33,784 nt of DNA. It comes from Poteriospumella lacustris (lineage: Eukaryota > Sar > Chrysophyceae > Chromulinales > Dinobryaceae). The stretch's first letter is position 1. Each line of letters begins with the position of its first letter. The translations under genes and the position numbers were made by a program. The stretch covers positions 1 to 33,784 of the forward strand of contig SMOI01000342.1 in assembly GCA_008000375.1 (NCBI GenBank). The letters run 5' to 3'. Positions 19,962 through 31,157 of the stretch are shown here, piece by piece. Below the pieces are notes generated by a model. That model made no database searches and was not told where the DNA came from. It worked only from the letters and a program-made list of their open reading frames with translations.

Positions 19962-20446
19962 GATAGAGTTCGTAGCGTGAGTAGAATCTGGAGTCAATAC
20001 GGCCTATGTGTATGGGCAGGATATTGGATTGTGATTTTGTCGGGCAAGAGTCATAGTGAGATCACAGAACAGGATGAGGTAAGATTAGCTGATCCAAATG
20101 AGCGGGGATAAATCTCGGTCGGGGAGGCGGGAGGCGGGAGGCTGTGAGGATAAACCCAAACCTCAAACAACCTAAGACACTGACTCCCAATCATATCAGT
20201 ATGTTCTGTAAGGTGTACTTATATTTACTGTCCATCCTGCTACCCATCCCATATCCTGCTGTGTACAGAATACAGAATAGTTCTCCATTACACTTATGAC
20301 AGCCAACCTACAGACTCCCAAACATGCCGAGGAACCTTGCGAGGATTAAACGGTGGTAATATGCTGATCTGTTGGGTGGTGTGTCGTTGCTGCTGACAGA
20401 TAATCCGAACGGGATGTAGTTGGTTGGAAGGTGGTTTAGAGCATAG
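19962..20446. other. Spacer between the two full GIY-YIG genes
   Basis: The first 80 bases (19962-20042) match 23172-23250 upstream of the sister gene, including GGATATTGGATTGTGATT-like sequence, so the 5' flanks were duplicated together with the genes. The rest has a short GAGGCGG-type repeat near 20123-20141 and no recognisable gene. Confidence 0.7.
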
Positions 20447-20654
20447 TTACGAAGAGAACGACAGCGATAGACAGCGATGGCGGGCTACATTCTATACGTA
20501 TCTACTGTCGCAGCGAAGCGCGTGCGAATGACCACATGCAAGTGCGATGAGGCCAAGGCGGGTCAGAAGGAGAGAGAGTGGGGGGGGGGGGGTAGGGAAA
20601 TAGGGTTAAGAACAGAATAGACTACGAACAAATGAAATCCACATAGTAACTGTG
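20447..20654 (-). repeat. 3' flank of the largest GIY-YIG gene, duplicated at 17643-17812
   Basis: Diverged but clear match to the 3' flank of the broken copy. It includes a run of 13 G (20580-20592) that the other copies lack, so length here should be treated with care. Confidence 0.8.
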
Positions 20655-23171
20655 CTACAGATGTCGCCCCGAAATGTGGGTGGAGGCGAAGCACTCGCTT
20701 CGCGTGTGGCTGTCTCGACCACAGCGAGTGCAGTGAGCTGACGGTACCGGTGGTGGCAACTGAGGCGGCCGAGATACCTGGGGCGGTTGAGATTGAAACA
20801 ACGGCTGAGTCAGCTGCGACGTCTGCGACGGGTGATGAGGCTGCAATGGCGGTGCCCACGACGATGGATGGGCGGCAACCGCAGCGGCGGCGTGGAACGG
20901 GTTCGGGACGGTCGCAGCTTGAGAGGGCACATTGCCGAGGCGCAACTCCGGTCGGCTAGTTGCAGGCGGCTCAGCGGTCAGCGCACGGCCGTCGACAGAG
21001 GTAGCGGCGAAGCAACGGCTTTGCGTGTGACCGTCTCGACCACAGCGAGGGCATCGAACTGGCAGTGATGGCCCAGGTGGCTGAGATTGAAACAACGGCT
21101 GAGTCAGCTGCGACGTCTGCGACGGGTGATGAGGCTGCAATGGCGGTGCTCCCCACGACGATGGATGGGCGGCAACCGCAGCGGCGGCGTGGAACGGGTT
21201 CACGCCTGTCGCAGCTTGAGAGGGCACATTGCCGAGGCGCAACTCCGGTCGGCTAGTTGCAGCCGTCTCAGCGGTCAGCGCGCGACCGTCGACAGAGGTA
21301 GAGGCGAAGCAACGGCTTTGCGTGTGACCGTCTCGACCACAGCGGCTGCAGCGAACTGACGGTGCCGGTGGAGGTGGCTGATATTGAAACAACGGCTGAG
21401 TCAGCTGCGACGTCTGCGACGGTTGCGAAGGCTGCAATGGCGGTGCCCACGACGATGGATGGGCGGCAACCGCAGCGGTGGCGTGGAACGGGTTCGGGAC
21501 GGTCGCAGCTTGAGAGGGCACATTGCCGAGGCGCAACTCCGGTCGGCTAGTTGCAGGCGGCTCAGCGGTCAGCGCACGGCCGTCGACAGAGGTAGCGGCG
21601 AAGCAACGGCTTTGCGTGTGACCGTCTCGACCACAGCGAGGGCATCGAACTGGCAGTGATGGCCCAGGTGGCTGAGATTGAAACAACGGCTGAGTCAGCT
21701 GCGACGTCTGCGACGGGTGATGAGGCTGCAATGGCGGTGCTCCCCACGACGATGGATGGGCGGCAACCGCAGCGGCGGCGTGGAACGGGTTCACGCCTGT
21801 CGCAGCTTGAGAGGGCACATTGCCGAGGCGCAACTCCGGTCGGCTAGTTGCAGCCGTCTCAGCGGTCAGCGCGCGACCGTCGACAGAGGTAGCGGCGAAG
21901 CAGTGGCTTTGCGTGTGACCGTCTCGACCACAGCGAGTGCATCGCTCTGGCGGTGCCGGCGCGGCAGCACGAGACGGCGAGGTCAACAACGATGGCGGTT
22001 GAATCGCCGCAATTTGGCTTCCAACCGACCCAGTCTGAGACACTCCATGGGCCTGCGTTGGAAGCGATTGAGCAGTCAGTGGGTGCCCATCGACACTCAT
22101 GGTTGCGTAGCACCTGATGATCGTATGGGACGTTCGTCCACAGCGATCGCAAAAGGTGGACGAGGATCGCGAGGCTAGCGATGTCGTGGCTTCTGCTGCA
22201 TGCACCGGACGAGCAGCGGTAAAAGACGATAGAGTTGGAGCAGCAACAGCAACAGCAACAGCGGCAGTGGTAGCAGATGAAGAAGCAACAGAAGCAGTGG
22301 CAGTCGTCTTCTTGGATTGGCCACGGCGCGTTGAAGAGCGCGGCTGAATCTCACGGCCATAGATGTCAGTTCTCGCGTAGCACTCGCTCTTTTTGTGGCC
22401 ATCGCGACCGCAGCGAGAGCACTCCGTGTGTCTGCGCCGTTTCGGTGGCCGGTCATAATCATCGTAGTCGTCCGTGTCATCGTCGAACTCGTCGCTATCT
22501 TCGTCGAACTCATCGCTGTCATCGTCGAAGTCATCGCTATCAGAGTAAAAGTAATCGTAGAGGTCGTCAGAGTCGTAGTCCTCGTCGCTGTCGTCGAAAT
22601 CGAAGTCAACGCGACGCTGATTGCGTGGCTGTCTTGAGCGGATGAAGTCCTTGTACTGTCGGTGCCTGCGACGGAGCACGTCTCGGTATATAGCGCGGTC
22701 ACGTGACGTTGAATACTGCTCGAAGGGATTCACGGTGCAGGCTCGGGCGTAGTGTCCTTTATAGCCGCACAAGAAGCATCCATTCCTTGCGTGGGTGCAC
22801 ATACGGTCGATCACTGATATGTCGTTTGGATCGAGATTGATCGACGAGAACGAGCCGCCGCGGACGTTATCGACGCCAAAATGGTTCATATAGCGGAGAG
22901 TGATTTTGTCCTCGTCGAAGTCTTCCACCGGCTGAATGAGATCCAGCACTGCGATCGGCGGGTACTTCCTCGTCCAGGCACTTTTCCGGTAAAAGTGAGC
23001 GTTGAGTCGTTTGCGGAACTGACTCGATCGACCCACGTAGAACTTCCCGTCAACGAGAAGCAACACGTACACGAGGTCATCATTCAGGTCGATGGTGGTG
23101 CGTAGTTTAGGTTCACGTTGGAAGAACTCATTGATGGCGTCTTTGGCAGTCAAGGGAATGTCAGCACTCAT
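20655..23171 (-). CDS. GIY-YIG protein with an array of eight zinc knuckles
   Basis: An uninterrupted frame of 838 residues from the ATG at 23171. Residues about 30-110 are a GIY-YIG nuclease-like domain (VYVLLLVDGKFYVGRS, RKRLNAHF, SAWTRKYPP, HFGVDNVRGGSF). A classic CCHC knuckle CFLCGYKGHYARAC follows near 127-142. Next come an Asp-rich acidic tract (about 187-240) and a basic PPKRRRH patch that could be a nuclear signal. Seven knuckles of the form CxRCGRxxHxxxxC[YF]AxTxxxG then occur; four units of 98-99 residues repeat nearly exactly, separated by Pro/Gln/Ser-rich spacers. The protein looks like a nucleic-acid binder with a tethered nuclease-like domain. It is the intact, expanded sister of 18330-19961 and shares flanks with it. 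The link to similar proteins of protists and giant DNA viruses is from memory. Confidence 0.87.
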   Translation of the reverse strand: MSADIPLTAKDAINEFFQREPKLRTTIDLNDDLVYVLLLVDGKFYVGRSSQFRKRLNAHFYRKSAWTRKYPPIAVLDLIQPVEDFDEDKITLRYMNHFGVDNVRGGSFSSINLDPNDISVIDRMCTHARNGCFLCGYKGHYARACTVNPFEQYSTSRDRAIYRDVLRRRHRQYKDFIRSRQPRNQRRVDFDFDDSDEDYDSDDLYDYFYSDSDDFDDDSDEFDEDSDEFDDDTDDYDDYDRPPKRRRHTECSRCGRDGHKKSECYARTDIYGREIQPRSSTRRGQSKKTTATASVASSSATTAAVAVAVAAPTLSSFTAARPVHAAEATTSLASRSSSTFCDRCGRTSHTIIRCYATMSVDGHPLTAQSLPTQAHGVSQTGSVGSQIAAIQPPSLLTSPSRAAAPAPPERCTRCGRDGHTQSHCFAATSVDGRALTAETAATSRPELRLGNVPSQAATGVNPFHAAAAVAAHPSSWGAPPLQPHHPSQTSQLTQPLFQSQPPGPSLPVRCPRCGRDGHTQSRCFAATSVDGRALTAEPPATSRPELRLGNVPSQAATVPNPFHATAAVAAHPSSWAPPLQPSQPSQTSQLTQPLFQYQPPPPAPSVRCSRCGRDGHTQSRCFASTSVDGRALTAETAATSRPELRLGNVPSQAATGVNPFHAAAAVAAHPSSWGAPPLQPHHPSQTSQLTQPLFQSQPPGPSLPVRCPRCGRDGHTQSRCFAATSVDGRALTAEPPATSRPELRLGNVPSQAATVPNPFHAAAAVAAHPSSWAPPLQPHHPSQTSQLTQPLFQSQPPQVSRPPQLPPPVPSAHCTRCGRDSHTRSECFASTHISGRHL
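20735..21940 (-). repeat. Tandem array of four 294-297 bp zinc-knuckle units
   Basis: The sequence GCGTGTGACCGTCTCG recurs at 21023, 21320, 21614 and 21911, giving periods of 297, 294 and 297 bp. The units alternate in type, so a 591-bp dimer is the real repeat: 20971-21156 and 21562-21747 encode the same text in a shadow frame without a change. All periods are multiples of three, which keeps the reading frame open. Confidence 0.93.
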
Positions 23172-23600
23172 GATGATGTTCGAAGCGTGAGTATAATCCG
23201 GAATAAGCACGGTCTATGTGTATGAAAAAATATTGGATTGTGATTGTCGTACAGAAAAGATCAAGATAAGATGATCACTCGGTTTGTGAGTGAGTGAGTG
23301 AGTGAGTGAGGATAAAAAAATCTTCAACATCCAAGAAGAGAGTGCTGTGTGGTGGGGATAAAATTATTTACTGTACTCCACAACCCACAACCCCAAACCC
23401 AAACCCAAACCGCAACCCAAAGTAATCAGTACAAGTCGAGGTTTTGTTATTATTGACGAAGGGTGTCGATAACGTGTGCTTTCATTGGAATTATGGCTTC
23501 TGTGAATATCTGCTGTGGTGTTTGAGGCCGTTGGGGCCGGTTCCACGCAGCTCGCAGAACCTTCCTGACACACTGTTTCACACCTTTTCCAGCACTTGTT
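23172..23600. other. Spacer between the GIY-YIG gene and the fucosyltransferase-like gene
   Basis: The first 80 bases are the duplicated 5' flank of the GIY-YIG gene. After that come a (TGAG)6 run and a CCCAAA-type run at about 23389-23412. The rest should contain the 3' end of the - strand gene to the right. No further gene is seen. Confidence 0.6.
23287..23310 (+). repeat. (TGAG)6 microsatellite
   Basis: Six perfect tetranucleotide copies in noncoding DNA. Confidence 0.95.
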
Positions 23601-25517
23601 TCAATCGAAGTAATACCACGGCGGACACTTCAGATAGGTGCCGTGGTGTTGAAAGCACATCGCCCAGTACATAGCGTACGTCGCTGCAGAGCCGCGGTGT
23701 CCGACAAAGCCCTCGCACCGCTGAGCCGCTTGAATGGCAGCCCACCATTCGGCCGTGGCCTGTAGGGTATTACGACTTTCGTGTACTACACCGAACAATA
23801 CATGTCGCTGTTAGGCAATAGCAGCGAGAAGGCGATCATTGTCGATGGTGTACCGTAACGAATGTGAGTGGGAAACACGTGTAAGCGAATGTCCGGGCGG
23901 TACTTCGGCGACTTCGTGTACTCCACCAGCGCTCTGAATACACCACACGTATGCAACAACAAATGAGTCACGAGCACGCAATCAAAAGCTGTGGGCGACG
24001 TACCGATGTACCCAGTGGTAATCGTCCGTCATCACCAGGATGTCGTGGATGTCCGGGTTCAGGTACTGCGATGCATCTACGATCTGATCAAAGCGGACAG
24101 ATCCAAACGGTTGTCGCCAATTGCAGCCCATGTCATGCCATTGCGCCATGTCCAGCTTCGCGCCATCGATCCACTGCCCCTTGGCTCGTTCGTCGCCTTC
24201 TTTTCCCTCGTTGGTGTGATCCACGCACCAAGCCTTCATGTCCGTGTTGTTCAAGTGCCTATCGCCCATGCGGATATGGGCCGCAATGCATCGCGTGTCT
24301 ACGCCAATACTGCGCTCAAAATGGACGTGTGCATAGTTGGACACTGCCTGCGACAGATCGTGAGCGACGTGGTGGCCATGATGCGCGCCATTGGTAACGC
24401 CACCGCGCAGATGCGAACTCGAATTGCGCGAAGACATCGTCGCACGTACAGCCGGCGTGTATAGCTCCTGAAGTACGTCTTGAATCTGCAGCCCCAGAAG
24501 ATAATTGGGCTTGTAGAGGACGTTGAACATCCAGTGATGAGTGTGATAATTCATGATCTGGTCGAAGTCATTGTTCACTTGAGAATTGTTGGCGACGGCA
24601 AACCCTGTGGGATCGATCATACGATACGCGGGCGACTTTGGAATTCCTTGAGGGATGACGTCCGGGTAGACTTTGCGGAATTCCACCTGAAGTTCGTCGT
24701 TTCCTTCGTTGCGTAAGTCATGATCGCCAGGTGACTTTGTCGAAGGCGCGTAAATACCTTCCTTGATGCAGTCGGAGCTGTGACAGGAGGCTAAGGAAGA
24801 AGGGATAGAGCAGTTACTGATGATCAAGAAGGCGCATTGGTGTTTATCGATAACGTTCGGGCAGTGAGACGGCTCAATGTAACCGCTGTGGTCAGTGGGG
24901 CTTCCGGAGCTGGTCATATACAGTTGGTGAATGGCCCCGGGGAAATTCTCGAAGAACACCCGCTGATTGACAATTATATCGTTGCCCCAGGATCCCGCGC
25001 TTGTCTTTAGATACTTTATCCTCTTTGCGCACTCTTCGGCGGAAGGGAAATGACGTTCCAACACCAGACGTCCCAGAGATTCAACGACGCTGGGCACCCG
25101 CTCGAGGATCATTTGTGGTAAAACGTCAACACCTAAGACGCCATGAACATGCTCACGCGGATACTGTCGGATGATCCACCAAGGTCGCACCGAGATAAAT
25201 TGGTCGATGTCTTTGTACGCTGGTAGTAGATCTTCGCTCTTGACAGTCATGTTCAGCACCACGAAGTAACGGTCATGCGATTGCATGAGTTGCCGATGTT
25301 GAGATTCAAAATGCGGAGATTCCAAAACAACGCTGAGAACAGACAGGGTGATGCTCGGTACTTTGAACTCAACAACGGTACAGTTGCTGTTGGCACATTG
25401 CTGAAGGAAATGACTGCGAAAAGAAAACAACTGCGGTGCAACATGGGAAGCAAAAGTCGATGTAAGCAAGAGGAAGATGATGAAGACTGTTAAGCATTGA
25501 TCGGCATGAACGACCAT
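23601..25517 (-). CDS. Fucosyltransferase-like glycosyltransferase
   Basis: Exons in transcript order: 24004-25517, 23854-23933 and 23601-23785, with introns of 70 bp (GTACGT...TTCAG) and 68 bp (GTACAC...TGTAG), give 592 residues. The joins restore DDYHWVHRALVEYTK and HIRYVHESRNTLQATAEWW. Residues 1-25 are a signal peptide or anchor. HIRMGD at 414-419 matches the HxRxGD-type loop of the FUT8/protein O-fucosyltransferase superfamily, which contacts GDP-fucose. The C-terminal stretch CEGFVGHRGSAATYAMYW resembles the second nucleotide-binding loop. Many cysteines and several N-glycosylation sites fit a lumenal or secreted enzyme. The family call rests on these motifs only; the sugar donor and acceptor are unproven. 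A splice alternative for intron 2 (donor at the Val codon before PTHIRY, acceptor CTAACAG) is possible but less good. Confidence 0.72.
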
Positions 25518-28500
25518 TCCAAGGATTTGTAGAGCTCAAAGAAGCTTGGATTCAACTGACCAATCAATGCGAAACACTATTACGAGATGTGCACTCCGAG
25601 GACTCTTTCTTCGCGAAAACCTCTGAATTACCACACGCGTCGTCGCCTTTCACGATGTTGATCGATCAAACGTGTCTGAAGCCTGTGTTATATATTGTTG
25701 TGCCTGTTGTTATGTTTGTTCGATTGTGGTCAACTGGTCCACTGGTCCATGGTCAATGCGTGAGAGCGGAAATGGCGTTTCATCTTTTCAACGATCAGAA
25801 GGACACCGAACCTTGAACAGTGGTCGTCTGACTGCTTTGGCGTTCTCCCTATGATAACCCACCCAAATAACTCTCGAGGTATTGCACAAACATCCTTAAG
25901 TTAGTTTACGTTAGGGTAAGTGCTTAATTTCGTCACCGGTACGACCAAGGAAGGTGCACCGATGGCGTCCAAGGTGCAAGGGACACGATGGTCATTGGAC
26001 AGGGAACAGAAAACTTCAGCGCCCATGAAAAGGAAGCGTAAAAAATTATTGGCAAACAAAAGAGAAGACTTTCATTCTTCATTTGCACACCCCATAGCGT
26101 CAACAAGCACTTCGTCAATCATGGGCCTTACAAAAGCCGCCGATTCAACACATGCTTGCGATGGAGAAAGGAAAGGGAAGAGAGTTGAACCTTCAGCGCG
26201 TGTTCTTGTTGTTGCTGAAGGACTTCGTTCACGCTCATAAAAAATATTTCATGGATAAATTTGGGCTGCGGTTGGTAGTCAATGACTAGGGGTGGAGATA
26301 AACAAAATGATTCACGAATCAAAAACCTTGAGAAAGACACCAAAAAATCCCGGCCCTTCGAAAATTGGTAACTCAAACAAAAACCAGGGCGCAAGGCAAG
26401 CAATCCAAAGCACAGGTCTGCACGACGATCCACCGACACGAAGCAAAGAGCATATTCCTTCAACGGGGCAAATCCTCAGCATGTGTGGTTAACAGAAAGA
26501 AATAGATAAACCAAGACATGCAGGTGTACATCACATCACAGAAATGCTGATGATACAGAACGAAAGAGAGAGTGGGAGAGACAGAGAGAGTGAGAGAGAC
26601 CACAGAAACAAAGAAAAGGACATATGTGACTGTGATGGCGTTGATTGGATTGCACGATATATTTTGTTTTGACTGACAAAGCAGCAGATGATTTAAATGG
26701 TGGGAAACGGTATCAATTAAATCAGAACGATCTAGTTCTCTGTCTTGCGTGGGGTGCGCGGGGTAATTGGATAAACATTTTCTTTTTGTGGTAATTCGTC
26801 TGCTTCACGGCATCGTGGTTCGCAGAATTGAAGGAGAGACAAAAACCGACGTCATGGGTCAGCGCCGTTATCGATATCAATATTGATAGTGGTGAACAGG
26901 AACAAATCGGCCACTGGGCCATTTGCAAGTACGTCAAGCCACGAGGAGGCGACAAAAACGATAGAGTCAAGCGGCGGCACAAACATGCACCGATGGGAGC
27001 CAAAAATGAGCGATAAAAAATGCAATCAGGGCAATGAGATAAAGCGTGTCGGCGTCAGTTACTTCGCATAGCAAGTGCCTTCATCGACTGATTCGCAATG
27101 AAAACTGGCCGGAAACGAAAGAATTGCACCGACAACGCGGGTAAGCTGGGGGGGGGGGTAGAGCAAGAAAGAGAGACGGCAAAGGGCAATGCGCGGAGTG
27201 GGAGAGCAGGAAAATGATCAGCGATGAGGATGAGGGGGGGTTCACAAATGAAGAGGATGGGTGTGAGGAAGGAGGGTGTGGGTGCTGTTCGGAGGAGGAA
27301 GAAAGCAGACACTTGACCCAGAAAATGTTCAAAAGTGGTATCTATTGCATTACAGCACATACAGAATCGACGTACACGCAGGGACGAAATGCTTGGCAGA
27401 AGGTGGGGCGACCACGATAGTCTATATATGTTGCTGGGAACAGGCTTGGGGAGAGAGAACGGTACTCATGACGCATGGGTTGTTGAGAAAATGGCCAAAT
27501 CGAAGCGGCGAAGGAAAGGCAACGTCATATAGAAGGGCAACAGTGAGTGAAGCCTGGAAGGTAGATGGCTTTGTCAACAACCATTAAACAACTCGTAGGG
27601 GCTTGACTCGCAAGCGACAAAGCAATCGACCTCCTAAATCCAGGCCTCCATCCAGGCCACAAAAATGGTGATAGGTGAAAAGAACGAATCGTAAAATGCG
27701 CAAGAGACTACCAAAGACAGCGATCGCCGTTCGGTCAAAATGCTGTTTCCAAGTTAAGCACAACTATCCAAACTAACGACAAAAAAGTCAGGACACACAC
27801 AAATCGATGCAGATACAAACTGTGGGGAAAGGTGCTGTGTATTCATCGAGAGAGACAAACTGCGAAGCAAATCGATGGGGGGGGGGTGTGGTTCAGTGGA
27901 GGCTCGGATCGAAACCCTTGTGGTCGTCAAAAAATGGGCAAACGAATGGCGACATGAAAGTTAATGAATGGAAGCGGGAGACGTACAAACAAAACGAAAA
28001 CGAAACGAAATCAGCGGTCATCGAACGGAGGGCAGCACGGTGGCAAACAGCCGATAAACCAAGCACCAACTCCAGCTCGACAAGCGAACACTCACCCCAC
28101 ATCGACGCTTCATATGATTAATTTTCTTTCTTTTTTTTTTTCTTTTTCTGTTTTCGCTACGAAGTCGTCGCCTAGGGGGAAGATACTCGCTCCACCAATT
28201 TCAGCCTCTGGCGATGCTCACCATGTAAAGGAAGAGAGCAGCTCCAGGACGACACAGGAGACAGCGTGGGTCACTACTGATGCTGAGTTTGTCAAGGGCA
28301 GAAGCACCGGAAGGAGAAACACGGGAATCATCGCGGAGACATATTATCAACTGTGACCGAAAGCAAACGATAAAAACACGAGCACCACGCAGGGCGCGCA
28401 TCAAATGTACATGTACAAATCAAAATATGGACGTTCATGGAAGAGGACATCCACATGGTCGTTAAATGCATGAGAGGAGGCTGGAGAACGATCAATCTCG

Positions 28501-31157
28501 CCAACGAACACGCTGTGGGCAATGAAGACTGAATGGCCGCTGCCATCTCACAATCTTCGCCGCCCTTGAGCTCGTTTTGCAGACGCGGCAAGGATCAGCT
28601 CGTCCGAATGAAAAGGAAACAAAGCACCTGCGCTGTGGCGAGCCGCCCAGCAACAGTGCTGCAGAGTAAATCACAGATGGATACAACATCGTCCGAATAG
28701 CTCCCCGTCAGGCGGGAGCTAGTGGGCTTGCATGACAAACGAGCGGGAGAGAGAAAAGCGACAGCAACAACGATGCGTGACTCGTGACAGACGAGCAGAC
28801 GACAAACGCTCGGAAATTCGAAGAAAGAAAAAAGAGGAAGCGGTGCCGAGTGACCAGACACACCAGGCGGCACCGTCGACCAAAACAAGCAACCAAACAA
28901 TGCTTCAATAGACAAGCAATGACATCATCCAAGTGATTATTGCAATAAAGGAAAGATAAAGCACCAACCGCCCCGAACTCGCTGTAGAAGGTGACGTTGC
29001 GGATGAACGGGCCTTTACAGGTCTTCGCGCTCTCCAACCGAAAGAGAGACGACAAGTGGAGCGAATTCTCAAGAGAATCGCACTATCGAAGACAGCTCAC
29101 GAATCAGCAAATCTTTGTGCCCCACAAGGAGCCTGTAGATCCCGACCGCAGCAGGGACTGTAAATGGGAAAACAGAGTGAGCAGGGCCATTGGGACAGCT
29201 AGAGTCAGGCGCAGAAATGGGAATGACGATGCAACAACGACTGGGCAAAACCACGCTCCAAAGAATGAGCGGAGTGCGACAAGACGATCAGAAACGGACA
29301 GAAAAGTCAGGAAGCAGAGGATGGAGAAAGTAACGCGGGGGGGGGGCAACCAATCGACGACACAAAACACATACACCATTGGACACTACCAGACCGATAA
29401 TCGGCCATTGCGGAAAGAGATCCCTGGACTACAAACTGCACACAAACGACGGCGAAGAACAACAGATCAGACGCGTCATACATCTCACCGATCGCCCATG
29501 GAACACAAGTTTATATTCCAAAAATATAAACGAGAATTCATCTGTCTCTCAACAACACGACGAAAGCACAAAAGGAAAGAAGAAACATGATTGCATGTAA
29601 TAATATGTGGCAGCTGCGGAGGAGGAGGGAGACAGGGAGACAGAACAGAGGGACAGAGGAGGATCTCCAGAGAGAATAGAACGAGAACGAGAACGAAGAA
29701 GCACCGCCCGAAAGCACTCTGACGAGCAGCAGAGCACGGCAGATTTGGAAAAAGGACGAGCCGCACTTGCGTGGGGAGGGCTCTGACAGACTAAGTGCCG
29801 CGGCGACTTTGGCCAAGCAGTCTCACGTTCGACGAATACAACGTGTGCAAATGGAAGTTCGTACTGACGGACATCCCGATAAACAAGTCTGAGAGGAGAG
29901 TCAACAAGACAGGGGAAATGTACAGAACAGGTGTTGAGTGTGGAATGGGAACGGTCGACAAAGGGGCGAACGACGCTGACGATCGTGCGGCAAACGAGCT
30001 TCAGACGTGAAACAGAGCGCGCGACCACGATCCAAGCAGAGAAGGAATTGAAGAAAGAAGGAAGTGGGATTGCGAGAGCCACGATGAAGAAGTGGGGAGG
30101 TGAAGGCAGGAGCGATGAAATGGGGGGAATGCGTGGGAGTGAAATACTGCACAACTTTGGAATGAACGGAAATGCGCACATAGGTGTTGAGGGTGGTGAC
30201 AGCAAGCTCAGGAGACAGAGTAATGATGCGCACTGCGACGACGATAGCGGTTGAAGAGCGCGTGGACGAAAGTAAACACCACCGTGAACGACGAATGCTG
30301 TGCGGATGACAGCGCATTTGGGAAGTGGGAAGTGAGAATGAAAACACACGACAGAACATGGTACGCAGCACAGCACATATACACACAAACTACAAAAGTG
30401 CGCACATGGGGAACTTATTGAGACTACGTCGATGCAAGCATCCGGCCGATGCCGCGACACGCGCGCCGAATTGGGCCAAGTGCTGTTGCTGTGTCGAAAT
30501 TGATGTTGACGTTTGTAGAACGGAACGGCAGGCCGGGTGTGAAATTGAGAAAACAAACGAAACATGAAGAACCAAGCAAGAAGCCGCCCATATCTACCGC
30601 AAAATGAAGAAATCCAAACGAAAACAAGAGACCAGACAGACAATGAAGAGCTGCAACAACCAATGCAGTCAATGTCGTCGGACGAGCAATCGATTGGGTG
30701 TAAATGCACGGAACTAAACAGACTAAGAGCGAGAGCAAAAGAAAAGGTAGCAGAAATGTTGTGCGCTCGAGCGAGAAATGAACGGAAAACCAAACTCGTC
30801 GGCGAATGAGGGAAGAAATTTGCAGATAACCCAAGGGCTGTACATAGGGGCGGGGAGACATCCAGGAGCAACGAACGGGAAACGACGAAATTCACGATGG
30901 AAATGCCTATCCGAGAAGAGGAATAGTAGGACAAGAATCGACCTTTGCCGTTGACGCACTGATTAGAAAAGGAAACAGCACAATCAACACCAAGGAAAAG
31001 AAGAAATGGAAAGACAACCAACCGCTTGACTCTCAGCGATAATCACCGACTGCTTCGGAAACCAAGTCGCCTCAGCGATACACGACACCGAGCGACCACT
31101 CCCGCAAGGCAAGACTAATGCGGTCAACACCATCGATACGAGGAGATTCGTCATCCT
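25518..31157. other. 5.6 kb without a recognisable gene, strongly strand-skewed
   Basis: About 25518-25900 is balanced and is the likely promoter side of the - strand glycosyltransferase gene. From about 25950 to 31157 the + strand is markedly rich in A and G (equivalently the - strand is pyrimidine-rich), with G runs at 27148-27158, 27233-27240, 27877-27886 and 29337-29346, a GA-rich patch near 26560-26610, and one opposite-sense T run at about 28121-28150. The longest open frame (29549-31021, -) has the Ser/Leu/Cys/Phe/Pro make-up expected when pyrimidine-rich DNA is translated and shows no domain. The skew continues from the - strand gene at 31158, so a very long 3' UTR or a long noncoding RNA is possible. 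No tRNA or rRNA was recognised. Confidence 0.5.

Noticed and set aside
20735-21940. Many short + strand open frames in the knuckle array
   Set aside because: They recur with the 297-bp period because they are antisense shadows of the repeated - strand coding sequence.
23389-23412. CCCAAA-type run as an interstitial telomere
   Set aside because: Only about three imperfect units; too short to separate from chance in an AC-rich spacer.
29549-31021. 490-codon open frame on the - strand
   Set aside because: The DNA strand is pyrimidine-rich and poor in A, so stop codons are scarce by composition. The translation is Ser/Leu/Cys/Phe/Pro-rich without any motif.
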